Below, piece by piece: positions 25,062-32,435 of a stretch of 41,333 bases of DNA. A program made the translations under genes and the position numbers. Origin of the DNA: Desulfatiglans anilini DSM 4660 (GTDB taxonomy: Bacteria; Desulfobacterota; DSM-4660; Desulfatiglandales; Desulfatiglandaceae); the NCBI RefSeq assembly GCF_000422285.1, contig NZ_AULM01000034.1:1-41333 (forward strand), given 5' to 3'. How positions within the stretch are numbered: position 1 is the first letter of the stretch; each line of letters begins with the position of its first letter. The notes beneath the pieces were generated by a model, which was not told the origin of the DNA, did no database searches, and saw only the letters and a program-made list of their open reading frames with translations.

Positions 25062-26783
25062 ATGGCTATTCAAAACAGTGATATAGCTCGCATCTTTCAG
25101 GAGATGGGTGATCTTCTCGACATCGAGGGTGCCAATCCGTTCCGGGTGCGTGCCTATCGAAATGCCGCCCGATCGCTCTCCGGTTTCTCACGTGAGATCT
25201 CCGAGATGGTCGCCGCCGGGGAGGACTTGACGGAACTCCCCGGGATCGGCAAGGACCTGGCCGGGAAGATCGAGGAGATCGTACGGACCGGACGCTCGCC
25301 GCAGCTGGAGGCCCTCGAGGAGCGCCTCAGCCCGGACCTGGTCGAGATGATGAAGCTCCCCGGGCTCGGACCGAAACGTGTACAGGTGATCTACCGGCGG
25401 TTGGGGGTCTCGAGCCTCGGGGAGCTGCAGGAGGCGGCGGAAAAAGGCCGGATCAGGGAACTCGAGGGGTTCGGGGCGAAGATCGAGGCGGAGATCCTGG
25501 AAGGGCTCAAAGAGCACCGGGGCGGTGAACGGCGCCTGAAGCTCGCCGAGGCGGAGAAACGGGCGGAGCCGCTCCTTCGGTATCTGAAGGCTGGGGAGGG
25601 GATGAAGAATGTCATCATCGCCGGCAGCTTTCGGCGGCGTCAGGAGACGATCGGCGACCTGGACATCCTCGTGACGTGCCGGAAGGACGCCCGGGTGATG
25701 GAGCGTTTCGTGTCCTACGAGGATGTCCGGAAGGTCCTATCGAAGGGCGGGACACGCTCCACCGTCCTCCTCCGGTCGGGCCTCCAGGTGGATCTGCGCG
25801 TCGTGCCCCAGGTGAGCTACGGGGCGGCGCTGCACTACTTCACCGGGTCGAAGGCCCACAATATCGCGGTGCGCAAGCGCGCCATCCAGAGGGGCTTCAA
25901 GGTCAACGAATACGGCGTCTACAAAGAGTCGAAACGCATTGCGGGCAGGACGGAACAGTCGGTCTACGAGTCGGTCGGTCTTCCCTACATCGAACCGGAA
26001 CTGCGGGAGAACCGCGGTGAACTGGAGGCGGCCGAGGCGGGTGCTCTTCCGCGGCTGGTGAGGCTGAGCGACATCCAGGGGGATCTCCACATCCATACCC
26101 GGGATACCGACGGCCAGGCCTCGCTCGAGGAGATGGCGGAGGCCGCGCGCAGGAACGGGTACGCGTACCTTGCCGTGACGGACCACTCCAGGCGGGTCAG
26201 CATGGCGAAGGGCCTCGACGAGCGCCGGCTGGCCGACCAGATGGCGCGCATCGATGCACTGAACGCGCGCTTCAAAGGCTTCCGCCTGTTGAAAGGGATC
26301 GAGGTCGACATCCTGCGTGACGGATCACTCGATCTTCCCGACGAGATCCTGAGGGAACTCGACCTGGTGGTGGCTTCCGTCCACTATGATCGGGCCCTTT
26401 CACGCGAGCGGCAGACGGCCCGGATCATCCGAGCGATGGATAACCCCTGTGTGCACATCCTGGCGCATCCGACCGGGCGCCTGATCGGCGAACGCCCGTC
26501 CTACGAGATGGATCTCGAGAAGGTCATGCAGGCCGCCCTCGAGAGAGGCTGCTTCCTCGAGTTGAATGCCTGCCCCGACCGCCTCGACCTCGACGATCAG
26601 GCCTGCCGGGAGGCGAAGGGGATGGGGCTGCGTGTGGCCGTCTCCACCGACGCCCACCGCGCTTCGGACCTGGATTTCATGCGCTTCGGCATCGATCAGG
26701 CGAGGCGCGGCTGGCTCGAGCCGGAGAACGTCCTGAACACCCTGCCGTGGCAAAGCCTCCGGAAGGCACTCGATCGACGCTGA
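25062..26783 (+). CDS. polX: DNA polymerase/3-prime-5-prime exonuclease PolX
   Basis: A 573-residue family X polymerase with a C-terminal PHP nuclease domain, acting in base-excision or gap repair. The N-terminal 8-kDa-like region has two helix-hairpin-helix motifs (LPGIGKDLAGKI at 59-70 and LPGLGPKRVQVI at 99-110). The palm has GSFRRRQETIGDLDILVT (Gly188 to about 205) with metal ligands Asp199 and Asp201. A third carboxylate is in LQVDLRVVP. The PHP domain begins about residue 340 with DLHIHTRDTDG (His343, His345), then VTDHSRRVSMAKG and LAHPTGRLIGERP, and ends AVSTDAHRASDLD. Length and order match bacterial PolX exactly. Confidence 0.95.
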   Translation: MAIQNSDIARIFQEMGDLLDIEGANPFRVRAYRNAARSLSGFSREISEMVAAGEDLTELPGIGKDLAGKIEEIVRTGRSPQLEALEERLSPDLVEMMKLPGLGPKRVQVIYRRLGVSSLGELQEAAEKGRIRELEGFGAKIEAEILEGLKEHRGGERRLKLAEAEKRAEPLLRYLKAGEGMKNVIIAGSFRRRQETIGDLDILVTCRKDARVMERFVSYEDVRKVLSKGGTRSTVLLRSGLQVDLRVVPQVSYGAALHYFTGSKAHNIAVRKRAIQRGFKVNEYGVYKESKRIAGRTEQSVYESVGLPYIEPELRENRGELEAAEAGALPRLVRLSDIQGDLHIHTRDTDGQASLEEMAEAARRNGYAYLAVTDHSRRVSMAKGLDERRLADQMARIDALNARFKGFRLLKGIEVDILRDGSLDLPDEILRELDLVVASVHYDRALSRERQTARIIRAMDNPCVHILAHPTGRLIGERPSYEMDLEKVMQAALERGCFLELNACPDRLDLDDQACREAKGMGLRVAVSTDAHRASDLDFMRFGIDQARRGWLEPENVLNTLPWQSLRKALDRR

Positions 26784-26823
26784 GCGGTGCGTCCCGGGCG
26801 GAGGCGTGAACCCGGCCGACGGC

Positions 26824-26988
26824 TCAGTCGGCCGCCCAATAGCGCAGGTAATCCTTCCCCTCTTTGGCGGCCTTCTTCTGCAGTTCTTCCACCTTGGCAG
26901 CGGCTTGCCTGGTTCCCTTCTCGTCGTCGGGGTACTCGGCCAGGGCCACTTCCTCTCCGCTTCTCTGATCCAGTTCGATCACTTTCAT
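26824..26988 (-). CDS. Small charged protein of unknown function
   Basis: A 54-residue protein rich in Lys, Glu and Ala, beginning MKVIELDQRSGEEVALAEYP and probably mostly helical in its second half (AAAKVEELQKKAAKEG). AGGAG stands 7 nt before ATG 26988, and the frame has no rare features. I do not recognise a family. It lies between convergent polX and the transglycosylase gene, reading opposite to polX. Confidence 0.6.
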   Translation of the reverse strand: MKVIELDQRSGEEVALAEYPDDEKGTRQAAAKVEELQKKAAKEGKDYLRYWAAD

Positions 26989-27106
26989 CGCTTTGCTCCT
27001 CGGGGGTAGGTTCTCCATCTTTCAGGAGGGTGAACAGATGCCCTCTGAGCCGCGCAGCACGGACCGGCGCGTGCATGGCCGCGCCCGCATGCATCCGCGA
27101 CCGCGC

Positions 27107-27748
27107 TCAAAAAGGCCACAGGCAGCAGGATCGCCGCTTCTCGAGGGCGGGTTCACAGACCGCCAGCTGGTCTGCATACGCCCGGGCCTGTCTTGCGACC
27201 TTCGCCGCCACGTTCTGCAGCCAGGTCTTCCCTGCGTAGGTCCTGCGGTTGTATCCACCGTGCCCCTCATGATACGCCAAATACAGGCGATATGCATCGG
27301 ATTTGGCGATGCCGCAGCGGATATGGCTCATGTGGCAATACCAGCCGACAAAATCGACGGCGTCCTCAAAATCGTCCCGGTCTGCCCCTCCCCGGCCGGT
27401 CCACTTCTTGTAATCCTCCCAGGCCGCGTCCCCTGCCTGGGCATACCCATACGCCGACGAGGGCCGCGGGCCGGGGAAGACCCAGAGGCAGCGGGTGCGC
27501 GGCGGCTTGGCCTCGGCCGCGAAGCGCGATTCCTGGCGGATGATGGACATCATGATCGGGATGGAGATCCCCCAGCGATGGCGGGCGGCCGCGGCTGCGG
27601 GATACCATCCCCCCTGGCGGCGGAACAGTTCGCAGAGGTCGTCGGTGTTTTCCGTTTGCAGCGATCTCCCGCCGCATCCTGGAAGCATCAGGGTCGCCAG
27701 GATGAATAGGGCGATCAAGGGGCCGAATAGCTTACCTCTTTGCATCAT
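27107..27748 (-). CDS. Lipoprotein lytic transglycosylase (SLT domain)
   Basis: A 213-residue, probably outer-membrane-anchored enzyme cleaving peptidoglycan glycan strands. The signal peptide ends in lipobox LMLPGC. The SLT-type fold follows with catalytic Glu in SIIRQESRF, then a YGYAQ segment and AYHEGHGGYNRR near the C-terminus. The insertion rich in Pro and Arg after the catalytic motif (AKPPRTRCLWVFPGPRPSS) is as in a subgroup of small SLT proteins. The start ATG (27748) overlaps the 3-prime end of the CLC gene by 17 bp, so translation is likely coupled to it. Four Cys in the mature domain may form disulfides. Confidence 0.85.
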   Translation of the reverse strand: MMQRGKLFGPLIALFILATLMLPGCGGRSLQTENTDDLCELFRRQGGWYPAAAAARHRWGISIPIMMSIIRQESRFAAEAKPPRTRCLWVFPGPRPSSAYGYAQAGDAAWEDYKKWTGRGGADRDDFEDAVDFVGWYCHMSHIRCGIAKSDAYRLYLAYHEGHGGYNRRTYAGKTWLQNVAAKVARQARAYADQLAVCEPALEKRRSCCLWPF

Positions 27749-30023
27749 GGGCGACTGTCTTTTTGAAAAACAGGTCGTCAAAGGCCTTCAGGATGTCTCG
27801 ACGGCTGATTATGCCGACCACGCGACTGGGGTTTTCCCGGTCGACAACGGGAAGAATGGCGAAATCACCCTTCGACAGCCTGTTCAAGGCCGTGTAAAGC
27901 GTGTCCTCCTCCGTGACGGTGACGGGGCCAGGGGTGGCGATATCTCCGGCCGTCAGGGGGTGCCGCGGGTTTTTGGAGGCCTTGAAAATGTCCGAAAGCG
28001 ACAGGATCCCCTGCAGCCGGCCTTCCTGGTCGACTATGGGATAGGCGCTGAATCGGCGCGTGCGAAGAAAGTCGGAGAGGGATTCGAATGTCTTGGCCGC
28101 CGGGATGGTTTCGACCTGGCGGTTCATGGCCATGCCGACGGAAACTGCCTTCAGGCGCGACGCCTCACGTTCGGCGGGCTGTTTTTCCGGCTCTCCCTCA
28201 CGCTGTTTGATGGCCTGTACCCGAAGGTTGTAATATTCGATCACCTCTCGCCGATCCAGCATCCCCAGCAAAAACCCGGGGTCATCGTCCTTGACGACCG
28301 GGAGTCTTTGAAGGTTGCGGACCGTGAATTTCTTGAGCACGGAGTTGATGTCTTCCGAAGGGGTCGCCGTGATGAGCTCGGTCGTCGCGATATCCTTCAT
28401 CCGGACCAGTTCCCCGATTTCGTCGTCGAAGAGGACGCTGCGGACGTCGTTGATGGAAAAGATCCCGGTGAGTTCCTTCCGTTCGTTGACGACGGGGAAA
28501 TAGTGCTGCTGGCTGGATCGGAAGATCTCGCGGAACTCGCTGAAGGTCATGTTTTCCGGGATGAGGCGCACCTTCCGGAGAGAGGGAAGGAGTTCGCGCA
28601 CCCGGATGGACTCGAGGACGTCGACGAAGAAGTCCCCGCGGTGGGCGTTCGATGAAACGCGGTTCAGCGGCTGTTTGACATAGATGGTCCATCGTTTGGA
28701 CAGCAGAAAGGCGAGCGAGCAGACGAGCAGACTCGGGAGGAGGAGGTGATAGGAATTCGTCATCTCGCTCACGAAGATGATGGTGGAGATAGGGGCCTTG
28801 GAGACCGCCGCGAAAAAGCCCGCCATGCCGACGATGACGAAGGCCCCCGGCGCGGTGACGATGCCGGGCAGCAGCGCGTGAAAGGCTTTTCCGACCGCGC
28901 CCCCCAGGGCGCCGCCGATCACGACCGACGGGCCGAAGACCCCGCCGCTGCCCCCCGAGCCGATGGAAAAGGAGGTGGTCAGGATTTTTCCGAAGGCCAG
29001 GCCGAGAAGGAAGAGAATGGAAAGCTCGTTTTCCAGCGCCATCTGCGCATAGCCGTATCCGAAAGAGAGGGTCGCCGGCAGGAAGAAGCCTATGATGCCG
29101 GTGCACAGCCCCCCAAGGGCGGGCTTGAAGTGATTGGGTATCTCGAGGCGTTTAAAAACCTTCTGGACGCCATAAAAGGACTTGATGTAGAGGACGCCGC
29201 CGGCCACGAGGACGAAGGCCAGAACGATGTAAGGACCGAGTTCTAGCGGGTTGCGGAAGACGAAGTCATCGGAGTGGAAGAGGGAGCCCCAGCCGAAAAA
29301 GAGGCAGAAGACGCAGTAAGCGACGACGGATGAAATGCCGGCCGGTATGATGACCTCCGATTCGAACTCCGGTTCGCGGTAGAGCACTTCTGCGGCGAAG
29401 AGCGCTCCGGCCATAGGCGCACGGAAGATGCTGCCCACGCCGGCGCCGATGCCGGCTGCGAGCATGATGCGGCGTTCCCGATCCGAGAGTTTCAGCCTGG
29501 TGGCCAGGAAGGAGCCGAAGCCGGCGCCGATCTGGGCGATAGGGCCCTCACGGCCCCCCGAACCGCCGGAGGTGATGGTGACCGCCGAGGCGAGGGTCTT
29601 GATGATGGGGATGCGTCCGCGGATGAATCCGCCCTTGTTGTGGTAGGCATCGATGGCGGCATCCGTGCCGTGGCCTTCCGCTTCGGGTGCGAAGGTATAT
29701 ACCAGCCATCCGCTGATCAGACCGCCGATGACCGGCACGACCAGGAGCATCCAGCGGGTGAAGGGCGTCCCTGAAGGCGGGAAAAGATGGGATTCTCCAA
29801 CGGGGGCGGGCGGGCGATAACCAGCCAGCATGTCGAGGAAAAAATAGGAACCGACCTGGCAGAGATACTGGAACGCAATGGATCCGAACCCCGCGATCAG
29901 GCCGATCAACACATAGGTGAAGATCCACTTGCCGGCGTGCGTCAAGCCATTCGTCCGCCAAAGAAGAAACCGGCCGGGCCGATGGGCTGTTGTCGTCATC
30001 TTGCGCTCGTCGGAACGGGTCAT
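27732..30023 (-). CDS. CLC-family chloride channel/transporter with four CBS domains
   Basis: A 763-residue inner-membrane anion transport protein. The membrane domain (about 30-450) contains GSGGREGP (gating Glu159), GSGGSGGVFGPS and GMAGFFAAVSKAP. Two residues differ from the E. coli antiporter: the proton-glutamate position aligns with Val213 in LFAAEVLY, and the central serine motif GSGIP is replaced by GHGTD (His118). The cytoplasmic tail (about 475-755) has four CBS repeats, that is two Bateman modules, where CLCs commonly have one pair. Adenine nucleotides are the usual CBS ligands. GGGAG lies close before ATG 30023. The transglycosylase gene overlaps its 3-prime end. Confidence 0.9.
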   Translation of the reverse strand: MTRSDERKMTTTAHRPGRFLLWRTNGLTHAGKWIFTYVLIGLIAGFGSIAFQYLCQVGSYFFLDMLAGYRPPAPVGESHLFPPSGTPFTRWMLLVVPVIGGLISGWLVYTFAPEAEGHGTDAAIDAYHNKGGFIRGRIPIIKTLASAVTITSGGSGGREGPIAQIGAGFGSFLATRLKLSDRERRIMLAAGIGAGVGSIFRAPMAGALFAAEVLYREPEFESEVIIPAGISSVVAYCVFCLFFGWGSLFHSDDFVFRNPLELGPYIVLAFVLVAGGVLYIKSFYGVQKVFKRLEIPNHFKPALGGLCTGIIGFFLPATLSFGYGYAQMALENELSILFLLGLAFGKILTTSFSIGSGGSGGVFGPSVVIGGALGGAVGKAFHALLPGIVTAPGAFVIVGMAGFFAAVSKAPISTIIFVSEMTNSYHLLLPSLLVCSLAFLLSKRWTIYVKQPLNRVSSNAHRGDFFVDVLESIRVRELLPSLRKVRLIPENMTFSEFREIFRSSQQHYFPVVNERKELTGIFSINDVRSVLFDDEIGELVRMKDIATTELITATPSEDINSVLKKFTVRNLQRLPVVKDDDPGFLLGMLDRREVIEYYNLRVQAIKQREGEPEKQPAEREASRLKAVSVGMAMNRQVETIPAAKTFESLSDFLRTRRFSAYPIVDQEGRLQGILSLSDIFKASKNPRHPLTAGDIATPGPVTVTEEDTLYTALNRLSKGDFAILPVVDRENPSRVVGIISRRDILKAFDDLFFKKTVAHDAKR

Positions 30024-30171
30024 TCAAGCTCCCGGAGAGGGTGAGGCCCCGTTCGGCAGGTGCGGCCGGCGGGCGATGAAGGCAATGCCGGTTTTGGAAT
30101 CTGAATCGGAACCATCTCCGCAGGCGGCCTGCGGCTGCGCCACGGCCTTTCGTTGTGGATTTGAAAAAATA

Positions 30172-30399
30172 GATCCCATCCGGGAATGATTTTCCGGTAG
30201 AGCCCGGTTTCCAATCCGGAAATGAGGATTTTTCTTTACACGCTGCGCGTGCTCAGTCCCACCGCTTCGCGGCGGGTCCCGGTTTAGCCAATATCAGGGA
30301 AATCAAGCGTTTGCGCGGAGGCGACCTGCAGGTCGCCGCACAAGCAAACGTGCAGATCGACGCCGAGATTGGCCAAAAAGACCATTTCCGGATGGAAAC
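30172..30399 (+). repeat. Dispersed foldback element, copy C
   Basis: The core spans 30207-30399, with ends GTTTCCAATCCGGAAATG and CATTTCCGGATGGAAAC (one base shorter than perfect). The 35-bp extension is at 30172-30206. There is one internal double-hairpin module, whose first stem is CACGC-TGC-GCGTG where copy D has CACCC-TTC-GGGTG, so both sides of a pair have changed. The central palindrome is GGCGACCTGCAGGTCGCC (30319-30336). Confidence 0.85.
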
Positions 30400-30605
30400 A
30401 AAATAACCAGGCCGAATGTTTCCCGCTCCCCTTATAAAAGGCGGGTGGCCATGCGTCAAGCATAAATCCCGGCGCCGTAGGACGGCCTGTTTTGTGAAGC
30501 GACGGGGGATTCTTTCGAATATTGTGAATTATAGCATTATAAAATACATTATAGATTAGAAATTCGATTTTAGGGTCTCTCTCTTTGCGGATGCAGGATT
30601 TTCTA

Positions 30606-30634
30606 TTGACTTTGATGTTTATACGGGCTAATAT
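30606..30634 (+). promoter_or_regulatory. Sigma-70-type promoter for the small HTH gene
   Basis: TTGACT (30606-30611), a 17-bp spacer and TAATAT (30629-30634) lie about 80 bp upstream of the HTH start. The surrounding sequence is AT-rich. Confidence 0.5.
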
Positions 30635-30714
30635 TAAAAAGGTAGAACTTCCAGATATTTAATACAATGACTATGAATTGCAGCCGTAAATCCAGCAATA
30701 TTCAGGAGACCATC

Positions 30715-30888
30715 ATGCCTCAGATTATGACAACAAAGGAACTGGCAAAATATCTCAAGCTTCACGAAATTACCATCTGCAAATACGCCGCCGAAGGCAA
30801 GATTCCTGCCATTCGCATCGGCCGGGTGTGGCGGTTCGACAAAGAGGCCATAGACCGCTGGATCAGCGGCGGGCAGCAATCGAAGTGA
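30715..30888 (+). CDS. Small excisionase-type (MerR-like) HTH DNA-binding protein
   Basis: A 57-residue protein almost entirely made of a winged-helix motif: TTKELAKYLKLHEITICKYAAEGKIPAIRIGRVWRFDKEAIDRWI. This matches the helix_turn_helix_17/excisionase group (AlpA- or Xis-like). ATG 30715 is favoured by AGGAG close upstream; an in-frame ATG at 30667 gives an unrelated leader. Such proteins act as phage directionality factors, or as subunits guiding restriction or plasmid functions, but no integrase or phage gene is nearby. It appears as a solitary gene in an AT-rich pocket. Confidence 0.8.
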   Translation: MPQIMTTKELAKYLKLHEITICKYAAEGKIPAIRIGRVWRFDKEAIDRWISGGQQSK

Positions 30889-30945
30889 CGTCGGGGAAAG
30901 GCATCCCCCTGATCGATGGGGAGGACGGCAGGAGCGGCAGGGGAG

Positions 30946-30968
30946 GGCCCGGGCCGGCGGCCCGGGCC
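30946..30968. terminator. Perfect GGCCCGGGCC hairpin between convergent genes
   Basis: GGCCCGGGCC, a GGC loop and GGCCCGGGCC form a perfect 10-bp all-GC stem, exactly between the HTH gene (plus) and the NamZ-type gene (minus, stop at 30970). It is probably a bidirectional transcription barrier, although neither side has a T-run. Confidence 0.5.
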
Positions 30969-30969
30969 T

Positions 30970-32163
30970 TCAGGCATAGAGCAGAAAAGGCCGGCGCCAT
31001 TCCCCGTAATCGGAGAGATCCGGATGCCAGCGCTCCTTCAACCGGTTGACGGGGATGCCATTCTCCAGGTCTTTTCGGAATTCATCATCGCCCATGATCA
31101 AATCAATGGGCTTTTTTTTGTACTCGTATTCATAGGGAGGCTCTTTCCAGGCAAAATCGCCGGGGTGAATCTTCGCAATGCACTGGATGAGGGCGAGGGA
31201 GGTGAGGTAGGGTTCGTAGAGGCCGGGGTCGAGTACGTGGATCATGAACCCTTTGCACAGTCGATGGTGCCATTTGTTGAAGGTGGGGCGGAAGGTGAAG
31301 GGCTGAAGGCGGATGCCCTGGCGGCATGCCGGGCTGAGGGCCTCCAGGACCGCCTTCCGGTCGATGTAAGGGGCGCCGAAGATCTCGAACGGGCGGCACG
31401 TTCCGCGTCCTTCGGACAGGTTGGTTCCCTCGAGGACGACCTGCCCGGGGTAGACAAGCGCCGTTTCGAAGAGCGGCATGTTGGGTGAAGGCATGAGCCA
31501 GCGAAGACCCGTGTCGGGCCACAGCATTCGCCGCTCCCAGCCCCCCATGGGGATGATCTCGAGGTCACAATCGATGGAGAAGGCCTCTTTGAAGAGAAGG
31601 GCCATCTCGCCCATGGTCAAGCCGTGGCGCATGGGAAGTCGGGCCGGGCCGACAAACGAGAAGAAGGCCTCCTGCAGGAGATTGCCTTCGATCACCCGCC
31701 CTCCGAGGGGGTTCGGCCGGTCGAGGACGGCCAGGCCGACGCCGGCGTCGGCGGCCGCCCGCATGCAGTTGAGCAGGGTAGAGGCGAAGGTGTAGACCCT
31801 TGTCCCGGCGTCCTGCAAATCGACCATCAGGCAGTCGACCCCCTCGAGCATAAAGGGAAGCGGGGCCCGGGTCTCGGCGTAAAGGCTGTAGACCGGGAGG
31901 CCGGTCTCCTCGTCCCGGGCATGGGGGGTTTCGACCATGTTGTCCTGATCTTCTCCTCCGAAGCCATGCTGCGGTCCAAGGAGTCCCTTGAGGCGCCCCG
32001 GGAGCGTCTGTGCGATGACGCTCCAGGACGGTTCGAGGCGGCGATCCACAGAGGCCTGGTTGGCCAGTAGAAGCAGGTTCCGGCTCTTGAACTTCTTCCA
32101 TTCGCCTTCGCGGAGGCGATCGATACCCATAGCGGTCGCTGGCATGAGTTTTACCCGGTTCAT
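30970..32163 (-). CDS. DUF1343 protein, NamZ-type exo-beta-N-acetylmuramidase
   Basis: A 397-residue protein of the DUF1343 (PF07075) family, whose characterised member NamZ removes terminal MurNAc from muropeptides. Family motifs are LLANQASVDRRL, LGPQHGFGGEDQDNM, ETGLPVYSLYAETRAP, MVDLQDAGTRVYTFASTLL, VLDRPNPLGG and LPMRHGLTMGEMA. A C-terminal region carries EGTNLSEGRGTCRPFEIFGAPY. There is no signal peptide, so a cytoplasmic cell-wall-recycling role is suggested. The start is uncertain: ATG 32163 is used, but neither it nor ATG 32145 has a good ribosome-binding site. Confidence 0.87.
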   Translation of the reverse strand: MNRVKLMPATAMGIDRLREGEWKKFKSRNLLLLANQASVDRRLEPSWSVIAQTLPGRLKGLLGPQHGFGGEDQDNMVETPHARDEETGLPVYSLYAETRAPLPFMLEGVDCLMVDLQDAGTRVYTFASTLLNCMRAAADAGVGLAVLDRPNPLGGRVIEGNLLQEAFFSFVGPARLPMRHGLTMGEMALLFKEAFSIDCDLEIIPMGGWERRMLWPDTGLRWLMPSPNMPLFETALVYPGQVVLEGTNLSEGRGTCRPFEIFGAPYIDRKAVLEALSPACRQGIRLQPFTFRPTFNKWHHRLCKGFMIHVLDPGLYEPYLTSLALIQCIAKIHPGDFAWKEPPYEYEYKKKPIDLIMGDDEFRKDLENGIPVNRLKERWHPDLSDYGEWRRPFLLYA

Positions 32164-32319
32164 GGGAGGTTGAGGCCGTTCGGGACGGCGAAGAACGGCT
32201 CCTCGACGGCCCAAGGCATCCTACGGAATGGTCCGGGGCTTTTCAAGCCCATTTCCTGGTCGCCCGCCGAAAAGGCTCCAGACCCCGAGCCGGTGCGTGA
32301 TGCCGGATGCCGACGAGAG

Positions 32320-32401
32320 GGCGACCGGGGTCTCGCATCGGCCGCCTGATAAGCGGCGAAGGCGACCGGGGTCTTGCATGGGCAGCCGGAGAAGCGGCGG
32401 A
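32320..32401 (+). repeat. 41-bp imperfect tandem repeat, two units
   Basis: Units 32320-32360 and 32361-32401 share GGCGACCGGGGTCT at the left and AAGCGGCG at the right, with several differences between. They lie in the spacer between divergent genes, ending 34 bp before the peptidase start. Because 41 is not a multiple of three, the repeat is unlikely to be coding. Confidence 0.6.
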
Positions 32402-32435
32402 CGATGGTCAACGCGGAAGAAAGGCGGAAGGCGGC

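Larger units (their letters stand above)
30024..30714. other. Intergenic region between CLC and HTH genes, with an AT-rich patch
   Basis: It holds foldback element C (30172-30399) and a markedly AT-rich section from about 30515 to 30665 that includes two CATTATA direct repeats near 30534 and 30547 and a promoter-like pair at 30606-30634. No additional coding frame is supported. Confidence 0.5.

Noticed and set aside
26993-27709. A plus-strand frame with a good AGGAGG opposite the transglycosylase gene
   Set aside because: The Shine-Dalgarno match is good, but the product is Arg/Pro-rich and almost wholly antisense to an enzyme with a lipobox and catalytic motif.
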